Assembly: GCF_016861915.1 (NCBI RefSeq)
Contig: NZ_BOLX01000005.1
Location: 1 to 64,000, forward strand
DNA: 64,000 nt
Reading direction: 5' to 3'
Origin: Apilactobacillus nanyangensis
GTDB taxonomy: Bacteria; Bacillota; Bacilli; Lactobacillales; Lactobacillaceae
This document shows positions 35,131-44,372 of this stretch, piece by piece. Numbering within the stretch: the first letter of the stretch is position 1; each line of letters starts with the position of its first letter. Both the position numbers and the translations under genes were made by a program. The notes beneath the pieces are model-generated. The model did no database searches, was not told the origin of the DNA, and saw only the letters and a program-made list of their open reading frames with translations.

Positions 35131-36015
35131 TTGAGACAGGTTATTATGGTAACTGGGAATGGCGATTTTAATATCTTACAACAAACAATAGAAATTTTAG
35201 ACGATGTCGACATTGATTTTTTAGTATATGTTAGTGGTAAAAGTGAACTTCCAAAATTAAAATCAAAATTTTCAAAAGTACGATTGATTGAAGGCAGCAT
35301 TATTAAGTGGGGGCAATTTTCTGAAATACAAGCAGAGCTTATATTAATAAGAAAAGCATTGCAATATAATTATGATTATTTTCATCTTATTAATTTAAAC
35401 GATTTTCCATTAATGGATAAAAAACATTTTAAAAAATTTTTTAGCAATAAACCTATAAAAATTGGATTTTCAGAGTATTTGGAAAAATTTGAATTTTGGC
35501 AAATTCAACATAAATATCCATTTAAATTTATTGATTTACAAAAGAATGTAATACCGGGGATATATGTTAGGCTGGTCAATGTTATCGGTCGTTTATTCAA
35601 TGTTAATAAAATTAAAGATCCCCAAAAAATTGAAAAAGGATTCAAGTATTTTTCTCTACCTAGAAAATATGTTGAAAAGATTAATAGCTTTTCTGAAGTT
35701 GAATTATTTAATAATACATTAGATGGTATGTCTTTCTTTAATCAAATGGTACTAAAAGAACTTAAACCTGATGATTTTTCTGTGAATAATAGTATATATT
35801 CGAGGAAAATGAGAATTATGAAATCCGCTCAAATGGCTTCAAGGCTTGTTAATTATTTAAGGGTAGATAATTTTAACTGGTTTTATTTTCCTGAATACAA
35901 ATATTCTGAAAAGGATTTTGCTTTATTGAGAAACGAAGTGAATAAAAATATAGCTTTTGTACATTCCGTGAAATCAGGTGAAAGACCAATATCAATATTT
36001 CAAAGAAAGGGTTAG
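35131..36015 (+). CDS. Core-2/I-branching-type glycosyltransferase, copy A (diverged motif)
   Basis: A 294-residue protein starting at TTG 35131 with AGAGGTGA upstream. It resembles the beta-1,6-N-acetylglucosaminyltransferase (Branch, PF02485/GT14) family: the block YFHLINLNDFPLM near residue 85 and KWGQFSEIQAELIL near residue 61. It is a tandem paralog of the next gene but at residues 31-40 reads LVYVSGKSEL where copy B has FIHWDKKFDI, losing the H-x-D-KK element typical of the family. It may have a different donor or be catalytically weak. Confidence 0.78.
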   Translation: MRQVIMVTGNGDFNILQQTIEILDDVDIDFLVYVSGKSELPKLKSKFSKVRLIEGSIIKWGQFSEIQAELILIRKALQYNYDYFHLINLNDFPLMDKKHFKKFFSNKPIKIGFSEYLEKFEFWQIQHKYPFKFIDLQKNVIPGIYVRLVNVIGRLFNVNKIKDPQKIEKGFKYFSLPRKYVEKINSFSEVELFNNTLDGMSFFNQMVLKELKPDDFSVNNSIYSRKMRIMKSAQMASRLVNYLRVDNFNWFYFPEYKYSEKDFALLRNEVNKNIAFVHSVKSGERPISIFQRKG

Positions 36016-36021
36016 ATCATT

Positions 36022-36912
36022 ATGAAACACGCCATTATGGTAATGGGATATGGCAATGGGAATATTACACAAAGGACCATAGATGTTTTGGATGATAAAG
36101 ATATCGATTTTTTCATACACTGGGATAAAAAATTCGATATTCCTCATTTTAATAGCAAAAATTCAAGCATATATTTCATAAAGGATAGAAAGAATGTTCA
36201 TTGGGGAACGGACATGCAAACTATTGTCGAAAGAGAGTTATTAAAATCTGTATATGATACAAATAATTATGGGTATGTTCATTTAATCTCATCTAACGAT
36301 ATGCCTCTAATGACACCAAATTATTTCAAAAAATATTTTTACAATAAACCATATGCCATTGGATTTTTAGATTATCTTGATAAAGCAAGATATAGAAGGA
36401 TGAGTGGCTTTTATCCAATAAGGCATCTTAATCTAAAAAGTGGAATTAGATTTTTTTTGTTTATAAAAAACATAGAATATCTAAATAGAATATTTCATGT
36501 TAATCGTGTAAAAAATAAACATATTGAAAAAGGATGTAATTGGTTTTCAATGAAAATAGACTATGTAAAGAAAGTATTAGACTTTAAAGATTTTGGAATG
36601 TTTAAACATACTTTCACTGGTGATGAGTTTTATATACAGACCATTTTGCATGATTTAAAGCCAAAGGATCTTAATAAAAAATATGACTATTATTCTGATG
36701 ATTATAGAATGACCCAATCTAGTTTTATGGCCGCAAGATATATTGATTGGATTAAAGGCGTTGGGAAACCATACGTATTTAAAAAGGATGATGTTGATTA
36801 TTTATCATCAATTGTAAATACAAAATACGCATTTGGACGAAAATTAGATGATTATGAAATAATAGAACAAGTGTTTAAAAAGTATAATAAGTCTCAAGGA
36901 GGAATAAAATGA
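36022..36912 (+). CDS. Core-2/I-branching-type glycosyltransferase, copy B
   Basis: A 296-residue paralog of the gene at 35131 that keeps the family elements FIHWDKKFDI (31-40), HWGTDMQTIVERELL and YVHLISSNDMPLM. Family members transfer GlcNAc or xylose; bacterial homologs in capsule loci add branch sugars. AAGAAAGGG precedes the ATG. Its stop overlaps the start of the Wzy-like gene (ATGA), so the two are translationally coupled. Confidence 0.84.
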   Translation: MKHAIMVMGYGNGNITQRTIDVLDDKDIDFFIHWDKKFDIPHFNSKNSSIYFIKDRKNVHWGTDMQTIVERELLKSVYDTNNYGYVHLISSNDMPLMTPNYFKKYFYNKPYAIGFLDYLDKARYRRMSGFYPIRHLNLKSGIRFFLFIKNIEYLNRIFHVNRVKNKHIEKGCNWFSMKIDYVKKVLDFKDFGMFKHTFTGDEFYIQTILHDLKPKDLNKKYDYYSDDYRMTQSSFMAARYIDWIKGVGKPYVFKKDDVDYLSSIVNTKYAFGRKLDDYEIIEQVFKKYNKSQGGIK

Positions 36913-38084
36913 GGATATTAAATCCAAGGAATATTACAAATAATGGTTTATATATATTTTCTTACTGTTTGTTAATGTTTATTGCGTCAATTTATACCTA
37001 TAGTGAATTTAATTCTGTTAACATGGTTTCTAAACCGCATTATATAACAATTGTATGGTATTTTTCTTTACTACTATTTTTATCTATACAAGTTTTTTTA
37101 GCTTTTCGAAATATATCAATATCAAATAACCGAAACAAAAATTATTTTTATCTATTTATTATATTTTCGACGTTACTTATAGTTTTTTTTCATTTAAAAA
37201 TAATGACGTTGACAATGATATTGTTATTTTTATTAGTATGTAATTCGAATATTATAAATTTTGATTTATTTTTAAAGTATGATCTAATAACTAGATTTAT
37301 TTCCTTTTTAGTTATTGTACTAATGTTTTTCTTGAACATGTTTCCAGTGGCTAATAGTACTCAAACAATTAGACGCGGTGATGTTATTAGAAATTCTTTA
37401 GGATTTAATCACCCAAATACATTAGGTGGTTATTTTCTTATAATGTTGTTTGTGTTTTTATTGTATATAAATTCTAAAACTGATATCAGTCTTCTTAGTG
37501 TAGGTAAAAAAATATCATTGTTTATTTTTGTTTTGTTAACATCGGTTTACTTTGAAGTAATATTAGCTAATTCTAGAAGTTCTGAAATTGCAATGATTAT
37601 TATTATCCCAGCATTATGTGCTTATATGATATATAAATTTAAAGTTCCAAAGCAATGGATAGGAATGGCAATATTAATAGTTACAATGGTTATAGCAATT
37701 TTGCTTTCTTATTTTTACGATCCTAGCAATGACATAATAAGTAAGATGAATGTTATTTCTTCTAATAGATTGTTTTTACAGCACACTGCTTTACATCAGT
37801 ATGGTTTTGGGCTGTTAGGCAATCCATTATTTACTCAAGGAAAGCCGTTTTGGATTGATAATCAGTATGTATTTAATTTACTATGTATAGGTATTTTAGG
37901 GTCAGCTATATATTTAATTTTTATGTATGTGGTATTTAAAAATTCCTTTAAAGGAAATAATTACCTATTATTTGTTATTTTAATATCAATAGTGATAAAA
38001 TCTGCTTTTGAATCAACTGCAACTGATTATTATTCTTTCTTACCTTTCATATATTCATTTAAGTACTTTTACTTTAAGGATTAG
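36909..38084 (+). CDS. Wzy-like polysaccharide polymerase
   Basis: A 391-residue membrane protein with about ten helices and a large outer loop containing RRGDVIRNSLGFNHPNTLGGYF, a motif typical of O-antigen or exopolysaccharide polymerases. A C-terminal loop with YGFGLLGNP and the final helices complete the family pattern. Wzy joins lipid-linked repeat units outside the membrane. Sequence conservation is poor in this family, so the call relies on topology, motif and position beside transferases and a flippase. Confidence 0.8.
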   Translation: MRILNPRNITNNGLYIFSYCLLMFIASIYTYSEFNSVNMVSKPHYITIVWYFSLLLFLSIQVFLAFRNISISNNRNKNYFYLFIIFSTLLIVFFHLKIMTLTMILLFLLVCNSNIINFDLFLKYDLITRFISFLVIVLMFFLNMFPVANSTQTIRRGDVIRNSLGFNHPNTLGGYFLIMLFVFLLYINSKTDISLLSVGKKISLFIFVLLTSVYFEVILANSRSSEIAMIIIIPALCAYMIYKFKVPKQWIGMAILIVTMVIAILLSYFYDPSNDIISKMNVISSNRLFLQHTALHQYGFGLLGNPLFTQGKPFWIDNQYVFNLLCIGILGSAIYLIFMYVVFKNSFKGNNYLLFVILISIVIKSAFESTATDYYSFLPFIYSFKYFYFKD

Positions 38085-38133
38085 TGTTAAAGATAGTTTA
38101 TGTTATTAAAAATAATAAAAAAGAAGGAATAAA

Positions 38134-39045
38134 ATGAAAATAAGCGCGATAGTTGTTACTTATAATAGATTGAAATTATTGAAAGAGTGTATCGATAGTT
38201 TATCTAAACAATCTTATAATTTAAACAATATAATAGTGGTAAATAATAATAGTGATGATGGTACTAAGGAATATCTAGAGTCTATCAAAAATGAAAACAT
38301 TATTCCTATTAATTTAAATGAAAACATTGGTGGGGCAGGTGGATTCTATGAAGGCATAAAATATGCTTTTGAAAATACAACATCTGATTATTTTTGGGTA
38401 ATGGATGATGATACTATTCCATCAAACTCATCTGTGAATGAAATGGTAAAAGCAGCGAGATTATTAAATTATAAATTTGGATTTCTCAATAGTTATATAA
38501 AATGGTGGAAAAACAATTTACCTTGTAATGTTCCTGGTGATTTACCTTCTAGATGGAGTGATAAAGCGCAAAGTGGAATGATAAAGTTAACCAATTGTAC
38601 TTTCGTATCAGTGTTAATTCCCAAATATGTAGTTAAAGAAGTAGGACTTCCAAAAAAAGAAATGTTCATTTGGGGGGATGATTTGGAATATACTCACAGA
38701 ATAAGTGAAAAGTTTGAAGACTGTTATATGATTATTAATAGCAACGTTACTCATAAATCAAACGTAAGTGGTGAAGGTGAAAGAGCTATTTACGAAGAAA
38801 ATAGTTTTAGATTGCGTATGAATCATTTATGGTATAGAAACTACATCTATATTGACAAACTTTACTATTCAAATTCTAGATTCTTAAAAGATATATTCCA
38901 TTATATTATTGTTACGGTGCAAATTCCGTTTAAGTCTAAAGACAAAAAAATATTCAGAATGATATCTGTTTTAAAGGGTGTCTTTTCAGGAATATTCTTT
39001 AATCCTAAAATACATTATCCTAATTCTGATGAAAGGAAACAATAA
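38134..39045 (+). CDS. GlfT-like GT2 glycosyltransferase (probable galactofuranosyltransferase)
   Basis: A 303-residue GT-A enzyme. It begins ISAIVVTYNRLKLLKECIDSL, followed by IVVNNNSDDGT and the GGAGGFYEGIKYA block characteristic of GlfT/rhamnosyltransferase-like enzymes, then WVMDDDTIPS (metal site) and FIWGDDLEYTHRI (probable catalytic acid region). UDP-galactopyranose mutase follows after one base, so UDP-galactofuranose is the probable donor. That inference depends on neighbourhood. Confidence 0.85.
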   Translation: MKISAIVVTYNRLKLLKECIDSLSKQSYNLNNIIVVNNNSDDGTKEYLESIKNENIIPINLNENIGGAGGFYEGIKYAFENTTSDYFWVMDDDTIPSNSSVNEMVKAARLLNYKFGFLNSYIKWWKNNLPCNVPGDLPSRWSDKAQSGMIKLTNCTFVSVLIPKYVVKEVGLPKKEMFIWGDDLEYTHRISEKFEDCYMIINSNVTHKSNVSGEGERAIYEENSFRLRMNHLWYRNYIYIDKLYYSNSRFLKDIFHYIIVTVQIPFKSKDKKIFRMISVLKGVFSGIFFNPKIHYPNSDERKQ

Positions 39046-39046
39046 A

Positions 39047-40165
39047 ATGAATTATTTAGTAGTTGGATCTGGTCTGTTTGGAGCGACTTTTGCACATGAA
39101 GCAGCAAAGAAAGGTAATCACGTTACAGTAATTGAAAAAAGAAATCACGTCGCTGGAAATATTTATACAAAGGAAATTGATGGTATTAATGTTCATATGT
39201 ATGGTGCTCATATCTTCCATACAAGCATGAAAAATATTTGGGAATATATTAATCAATTTGCTGAATTTAATAACTATATTAATAGCCCAATTGCAAATTA
39301 CAATGGCGAAATTTATAACTTACCTTTTAACATGAATACCTTCAATAAGCTATGGGGGGTTAAGACTCCGGAAGAAGCTCAACAAAAAATTGAAGAGCAA
39401 AAAAATGAGTTAGATTTACCCGAAAAGCCAAATAATTTAGAAGAGCAAGCATTGTCACTTGCTGGAACTGATATTTATGAAAAGCTAATTAAGGGATACA
39501 CAGAAAAACAGTGGGGTAGATCTGCTAAGGACCTTCCTTCTTTTATTATTAGAAGGTTACCATTTAGATTTACGTATGATAATAATTATTTTAATGATCG
39601 CTATCAAGGTATTCCACATGGTGGATACACAAAAATAATCGAAAAAATGTTGGACAGTGATTTAATCGACGTTGAATTAAATACAGATTTTTTTGATAAA
39701 AAAGAAGAATATCTAAATTCTAATTACGATAAAATAATTTTCACAGGAATGATTGATCAGTTCTTTAATTACGAATTAGGAGAATTGGAATATCGTAGTT
39801 TGAGATTTGAAACGGAAGAAAAACATGTAGATAATTACCAAGGTAATGCAGTTGTAAACTATACTGATGCTAAAACTCCATATACTAGAGTGATTGAACA
39901 TAAGCACTTCGAATTTGGTAGGGGAGATAAAGGCAAGACGGTTATTACCCATGAATACCCTCAAAACTGGGATCGTGATAAAGAGCCATATTATCCAATT
40001 AACAACCAAAAGAACAAATCTCTTTACAAGAAATACGTTGAATTAGCAGAAAAAAATGCTAAAAATGTTATTTTTGGTGGAAGGTTAGGTCAATATAGAT
40101 ACTACAATATGGATCAAACTATAATGGCCGCACTTCAATTAGTGAAAAAAGAATTTGGTGAATAA
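39047..40165 (+). CDS. glf: UDP-galactopyranose mutase
   Basis: A 372-residue flavoenzyme converting UDP-galactopyranose to UDP-galactofuranose. The FAD-binding start is NYLVVGSGLFGATFAHEAAKKG; conserved blocks include HMYGAHIFHTS, KGYTEKQWGR and the C-terminal GRLGQYRYYNMDQTI. ATG 39047 follows GAAAGG; upstream in-frame ATG codons lie inside the previous gene. It predicts galactofuranose in the exopolysaccharide. Confidence 0.96.
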   Translation: MNYLVVGSGLFGATFAHEAAKKGNHVTVIEKRNHVAGNIYTKEIDGINVHMYGAHIFHTSMKNIWEYINQFAEFNNYINSPIANYNGEIYNLPFNMNTFNKLWGVKTPEEAQQKIEEQKNELDLPEKPNNLEEQALSLAGTDIYEKLIKGYTEKQWGRSAKDLPSFIIRRLPFRFTYDNNYFNDRYQGIPHGGYTKIIEKMLDSDLIDVELNTDFFDKKEEYLNSNYDKIIFTGMIDQFFNYELGELEYRSLRFETEEKHVDNYQGNAVVNYTDAKTPYTRVIEHKHFEFGRGDKGKTVITHEYPQNWDRDKEPYYPINNQKNKSLYKKYVELAEKNAKNVIFGGRLGQYRYYNMDQTIMAALQLVKKEFGE

Positions 40166-40167
40166 TT

Positions 40168-41589
40168 TTGAAAATAATAAAAAACTTTTTGTATAACGCT
40201 GCATATCAAATATTTTTATTAATGGTTCCTTTACTGACTACACCATATTTGGCAAGAGTTCTTGGCCCAAATGGTGTAGGAATTAATTCTTATACCAACT
40301 CTATAATGCAATATTTTGTTTTATTTGGTTGCTTAGGTACTAATTTATATGCAAATAGAAAAATTGCATTTGTGAGAGATAATGAGGATGAGTTGTCAAA
40401 AACATTTTGGGAAATATTTATATTAAGAATACTTATGTTGAGTATGTCATTCGTTATTTTTTTATTTTTTGTATTTTCTTCTAATTCACAATATGAAGCA
40501 TATTATGTTGCCCAATCTATTACTTTGGTTGCAACAATGTTCGATGTTTCCTGGTTTTTCATGGGGATAGAAAATTTTAGCGTAACTGTTGTAAGAAACT
40601 TTATAGTGAAAATTATTACACTAATTTGCATCTTTGCATTTGTAAAATCATCGTCTGATTTATTTTTATATATATTAATTATCTCTTTATCATTATTATT
40701 TGGAAATTTAACAATGATTCCAAATTTAAATAAATACGTAAAAAAAATAGATGTTAAATCAATAAATATAAAAAATCATTTGTTACCTTCATTGTTATTA
40801 TTCATACCTGAAGTAGCAACTCAAATCTATCTTGTATTAAATAAAACTATGCTTGGAATAATTATTTCAGTTCAAGCAAGTGGATTCTATGATCAGTCTG
40901 ATAAAATTATCAAAATTGTTCTGGCAATAGTTACAGCAACAGGTACAGTGATGTTACCACATGTAGCAAACGCTTTTATAAATGGGGATAGATCTAAAAC
41001 TAAGGAATATCTTTACGATTGCTTTTCTATAGTTACAATGATTTCAGTTCCACTATTTATGGGAATAGCATCTGTATCTAGTAAATTGGTACCGTTATTC
41101 TTTTCATCAAAATTTATATCAGTTGCTCCATTATTAAGAATAGAATCTATCGTTATATTATTAATAGCATGGAGTAACGCAATTGGTGTGCAATACTTAC
41201 TACCTACTAATCAAACAAAAAAGTATACAACTTCCGTTATTTTAGGATCGATAGCGAACTTACTACTTAACGTTCCGTTTATTATCTTTTTTAATACATT
41301 GGGAGCAATATTTGCAACCGTTTTATCTGAATTGGTTGTTACAATATATCAATTGTACTCAATAAAAAAACAGATATCGTTCAAATCTTTGTTTAAAGGC
41401 ATTTATAAATATATGCTATCAGGGATAGTAATGTTTGTTGTCACATCTTTTCTAAATGATTTGTGGCCACTAACATGGGGATATCTTTTTATGGAAATCT
41501 TTGTTGGAGCCTTTGTTTATATTCTATTGACTATTATTTTAAAAGCCAACGTTTATGGAATTATCAATAAAATGAAGAAAGATTATTAA
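40168..41589 (+). CDS. Wzx-type polysaccharide flippase
   Basis: A 473-residue protein with 12-14 membrane helices starting at TTG 40168, two bases after glf. The N-terminal block LLTTPYLARVLGPNGVGINSY is diagnostic of MOP-superfamily RfbX/Wzx flippases, which move lipid-linked repeat units to the outer face. Together with the Wzy-like gene at 36909 this is a Wzx/Wzy-dependent pathway. A terminator follows, so the biosynthetic operon probably ends here. Confidence 0.92.
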   Translation: MKIIKNFLYNAAYQIFLLMVPLLTTPYLARVLGPNGVGINSYTNSIMQYFVLFGCLGTNLYANRKIAFVRDNEDELSKTFWEIFILRILMLSMSFVIFLFFVFSSNSQYEAYYVAQSITLVATMFDVSWFFMGIENFSVTVVRNFIVKIITLICIFAFVKSSSDLFLYILIISLSLLFGNLTMIPNLNKYVKKIDVKSINIKNHLLPSLLLFIPEVATQIYLVLNKTMLGIIISVQASGFYDQSDKIIKIVLAIVTATGTVMLPHVANAFINGDRSKTKEYLYDCFSIVTMISVPLFMGIASVSSKLVPLFFSSKFISVAPLLRIESIVILLIAWSNAIGVQYLLPTNQTKKYTTSVILGSIANLLLNVPFIIFFNTLGAIFATVLSELVVTIYQLYSIKKQISFKSLFKGIYKYMLSGIVMFVVTSFLNDLWPLTWGYLFMEIFVGAFVYILLTIILKANVYGIINKMKKDY

Positions 41590-41599
41590 TATTTTTTAT

Positions 41600-41636
41600 A
41601 ACAAAATCCATTTTTAGATTTTGTTATTTTTTTGTC
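41600..41636 (+). terminator. Terminator after wzx
   Basis: The stem TAACAAAATC / GATTTTGTTA is followed by T7. Confidence 0.75.
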
Positions 41637-41687
41637 TAAAATAATGTAATATTTAAGTATAGATGTTTTAAAGAAAGGAGATTTATC

Positions 41688-42896
41688 TTGGACACTAATT
41701 CATATTGGAAAAAGAATTTATGGATTTTACTTTTTGGTACTTTTTTGACAGGAATTGCCTTTAGTGAAGTAATTCCTTTTCAACCATTGTACATTTCTGA
41801 GCTTGGTGACTTTAGTAAGAGTCAATTGGCCTTATGGAGTGGAATAGTATATTCTTCCTCATTCGTTGTAGTTATTTTCACTTCAGCTATGTGGGGAAGA
41901 TTTGCTGATCGTCATGGTAGAAAACGGATGGTTTTACAAACTGCATTTGGCTCAGCTATTACACTTTTTTTAATGGCTTTTTGTACAAATGTGTGGGAAT
42001 TATTACTTCTAAAATGTTTACAAGGATTTTTTGATGGAGTAATTCCTAATTCTATTGCATTAGTTGCAACAAGTACACCGAGAAGCAAGACAGGGTATGC
42101 TCTTAGCTGGCTCTCTACAGGTTATACCAGTGGATTTTTAGTAGGACCTATTTTTGGTGGATTTTTGGTTAAGATTTTAAGTATTCGTGTTTCATTTATG
42201 GTCACAGGAATGTTGTTATTCTCATTCTTTTTGTTAACATATTTCTTTGTAGAAGAACATTTTAAACCAGATTCAGCTAAAGCAAAAGAAAAGAAGGAAT
42301 CATTTGTTAAAATTCTACAGAGCTTTCCGAATACGCATTTTATTGTATGGATGCTAATTATTTCGATAGCTCTTCAAATTATGAATAATTCAATTAATCC
42401 TTTGATTACTTTGTATGTGAAGGAACTAATGGGTAATTCTGGCAATGTGTCTGTAGTATCTGGTATTGTGGCAGCAATGCCAGGAATTGGAATGGTTCTT
42501 GTTTCACCATGGTTTGGAAGATTTGGTGATAAATATGGGACCAATAAGATTCTTACTATAGGATTCGTTTTAGCAATTGTATTTATTTTCCCTCAAGGAT
42601 TCGCACCCACAGTGTTATTCTTTGGTATATTTAGATTTTTAACAGGTGTATCTAACGCTGCTATTTTTCCATCAGTTCAGACTTTATTAGCCAAGGGAAC
42701 ACCTTCAGAATCAACAGGAATGGCTTTTAGTCTAAATCAAGGCGCTCAAGCAGTTGGTATATGTATTGGATCTTTGATGGGGAGTATTATCTCATCTATC
42801 TGGGATTACAATATAGTTTTCTATGTAAGTGCTTTGATAGTACTAGTAACTTTTATATTAGTAAGATTGAAGGTACCAGAACTTCGTTCTAGATAA
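41688..42896 (+). CDS. MFS multidrug-type exporter
   Basis: A 402-residue, 12-helix major facilitator protein starting at TTG 41688, after AAAGGAG. The loop between helices 2 and 3 is GRFADRHGRKRM, matching motif A, and the equivalent in the second half is GRFGDKYGTNK. The closest family by pattern is MdtG/PmrA-like drug:proton antiporters. It lies between the polysaccharide flippase and a capsule-type acetyltransferase, with its own ribosome binding site and a terminator upstream. Either it is an inserted passenger or it exports something linked to the polymer. Confidence 0.87.
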   Translation: MDTNSYWKKNLWILLFGTFLTGIAFSEVIPFQPLYISELGDFSKSQLALWSGIVYSSSFVVVIFTSAMWGRFADRHGRKRMVLQTAFGSAITLFLMAFCTNVWELLLLKCLQGFFDGVIPNSIALVATSTPRSKTGYALSWLSTGYTSGFLVGPIFGGFLVKILSIRVSFMVTGMLLFSFFLLTYFFVEEHFKPDSAKAKEKKESFVKILQSFPNTHFIVWMLIISIALQIMNNSINPLITLYVKELMGNSGNVSVVSGIVAAMPGIGMVLVSPWFGRFGDKYGTNKILTIGFVLAIVFIFPQGFAPTVLFFGIFRFLTGVSNAAIFPSVQTLLAKGTPSESTGMAFSLNQGAQAVGICIGSLMGSIISSIWDYNIVFYVSALIVLVTFILVRLKVPELRSR

Positions 42897-42921
42897 TAAT
42901 TTTATAGTTGAGGTGTATATT

Positions 42922-43416
42922 ATGATTGTGTTAAAAATAATTTTTCATGTAATTGCTGACGTTAAAAAATTATTTTTTAAAATTATTTACGGAAAGTCAT
43001 TAAGTATTGGAAAAAAAGTGTCGTGGAGAAAATCATTTAGCTTGATGATTGAAAATAAAGCAACAGTAACGATTGGAGATAATTGTTTTTTTAATAATTA
43101 TTGTTCGATAAATGCTAAAAACAATATCGAAATTGGAAATAATACAATTTTTGGTGAAGGTGTCAAAGTATATGATCATAATCACAGATTTAATAATAAG
43201 AATGATCCTATTTATAAACAAGGATTTAGTGAAGGTAGTGTAATAATAGGAAAAAATTGTTGGATTGGAAGTAATGTGGTCATATTAAAAAACTCAAAAA
43301 TTGGTAATAATGTTGTAATAGGTGCCGGAACAATCATATCTGAAGATGTTCCTGATAATAGAATTATTACTTCTGATAGAAATAACATAATTAACAAAAT
43401 TATTTACAAAAAGTAA
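42922..43416 (+). CDS. Hexapeptide-repeat O-acetyltransferase
   Basis: A 164-residue left-handed beta-helix acyltransferase of the WcaF/LacA/NodL type. Hexapeptide repeats run from residue about 55 (VTIGDNCFFNNYCSINAKNN, then IIGKNCWIGSNVVILKNS and IGNNVVIGAGTII). YDHNHRF provides the probable catalytic His. ATG 42922 is six bases from GAGGTG; GTG 42913 is an alternative. A basic amphipathic N-terminus may associate with the membrane. It likely acetylates a sugar of the exopolysaccharide or its precursor. Confidence 0.86.
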   Translation: MIVLKIIFHVIADVKKLFFKIIYGKSLSIGKKVSWRKSFSLMIENKATVTIGDNCFFNNYCSINAKNNIEIGNNTIFGEGVKVYDHNHRFNNKNDPIYKQGFSEGSVIIGKNCWIGSNVVILKNSKIGNNVVIGAGTIISEDVPDNRIITSDRNNIINKIIYKK

Positions 43417-43428
43417 AATATTCTAATA

Positions 43429-43458
43429 AAATAAAAAGACCTCTCGAGGTCTTTTTTT
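43429..43458. terminator. Bidirectional terminator ending the polysaccharide locus
   Basis: The perfect stem AAAAAGACCTC / GAGGTCTTTTT lies between convergent genes. Confidence 0.8.
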
Positions 43459-43804
43459 ATTGTATCTCAACATCACTAGATAATACGTATGTGTTGTTGT
43501 TAATCTTGTAGAAATTAGTTTGTTCATCTTGAACTAACTTAGTAGAGGTTAATTTAGTTCCCTTTTCATAGGTAGAGTTCTTTTCTGCATCTAAGCGAGG
43601 AAAACTATACTGTTTAATTTGATCCTTTTTAACTACTAGTTCGTATTTACCATTGTGCTTCTTCTTTGAAACAGCAACTGTTTGATTAACTGCTTTCAAT
43701 GTTGAATCTACATTACTATTTTTGGTAGCGATACTGATAGCAGCGATAACTGCGACAAATAGTAATACGATGACGATTATTACTTTTGAAAATGTACTTT
43801 TCAT
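43457..43804 (-). CDS. Small membrane-anchored protein, unknown function
   Basis: A 115-residue protein with one N-terminal membrane helix (residues about 7-28) and an outer domain of about 85 residues ending in YKINNNTYVLSSDVEIQ, which resembles a small SH3-like or DUF5776-type wall domain, though this is weak. ATG 43804 is nine bases from GAAGGA; ATG 43813 abuts the site. It is monocistronic. The function is not recognised. Confidence 0.68.
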   Translation of the reverse strand: MKSTFSKVIIVIVLLFVAVIAAISIATKNSNVDSTLKAVNQTVAVSKKKHNGKYELVVKKDQIKQYSFPRLDAEKNSTYEKGTKLTSTKLVQDEQTNFYKINNNTYVLSSDVEIQ

Positions 43805-43917
43805 TTTTTTCATTCCTTCTCATGTTTACTTTGTTAATTATAGTATACGACTTTTGCTTATAGAGCAATGAAAAAGCAGAGCATCTTTTTAAATATTAAA
43901 AAATAATTAGAAAAGTG

Positions 43918-43945
43918 TTGACTTTTCTAATTATGGTCTTATAAT
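43918..43945 (+). promoter_or_regulatory. Promoter of the hydratase T-box unit
   Basis: TTGACT (43918-43923) and TATAAT (43940-43945) separated by 16 bases, just before the T-box. Confidence 0.75.
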
Positions 43946-43959
43946 GGGGTCAATTAGAT

Positions 43960-44236
43960 AAATAAATAGCGATAATAAGAACAACTTATCAGAATCATTT
44001 CAAGAGAGTGTTGGTTTGATGTGACAGCATAATGAGCCTGATTGAAAGTTATCATTCTTTAGTTAGCCCACTGAAATTATAGTAAGTGGCGCCGGTAGCA
44101 ACCGTTAAGTTGACAGCGTATCGATTTTTATCCGTACGTAGAGGATAGTCTTTTTAGGCTATTAAATTAAAGGTGGTAACACGCGGGAGCGTCCTTAAAC
44201 CCATATTAAGTATGGGCTTGAGGACGCTTTTTATTT
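43960..44236 (+). promoter_or_regulatory. T-box leader upstream of a hydratase-like gene (predicted Ile specifier)
   Basis: Complete T-box: stem I base GCGATAATAAGAA, AAGAGAG box, the core GGTGGTAACACGCG at 44172-44185, then a terminator stem GCGTCCTTAAACCCA / TGGGCTTGAGGACGC with T5. With TCA-GA-ATCA paired to TGATTGA above and AAGAA to TTCTT below, the nine-base loop strand AAGTTATCA has ATC (44051-44053), followed by A, at the register used in the other T-boxes, implying tRNA-Ile. The box itself is certain; the specifier is a hand alignment. Confidence 0.9.
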
Positions 44237-44268
44237 ATCAATTTGAATTAGGAAAGGATGTGGTGACA

Positions 44269-44355
44269 ATGCAATTACCGATTAGTGAATTAGATGATGG
44301 ACAGATTAATATTTTATTTAGGATTGCAGCGTCACCATTGAAGGTACGCTGCTAG
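44269..44355 (+). CDS. 28-residue ORF between T-box and hydratase
   Basis: A short ORF starting MQLPISELDDGQ, with AAAGGA ten bases upstream, lying after the T-box terminator and ending 17 bases before the hydratase start. GTG codons at 44260 and 44263 could also initiate. It has no recognised family; the tail FRIAASPLKVRC is odd. It may be a remnant of a gene once in this operon, or a coupled leader. Confidence 0.4.
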   Translation: MQLPISELDDGQINILFRIAASPLKVRC

Positions 44356-44372
44356 AAAAGGAGCGTATTATT

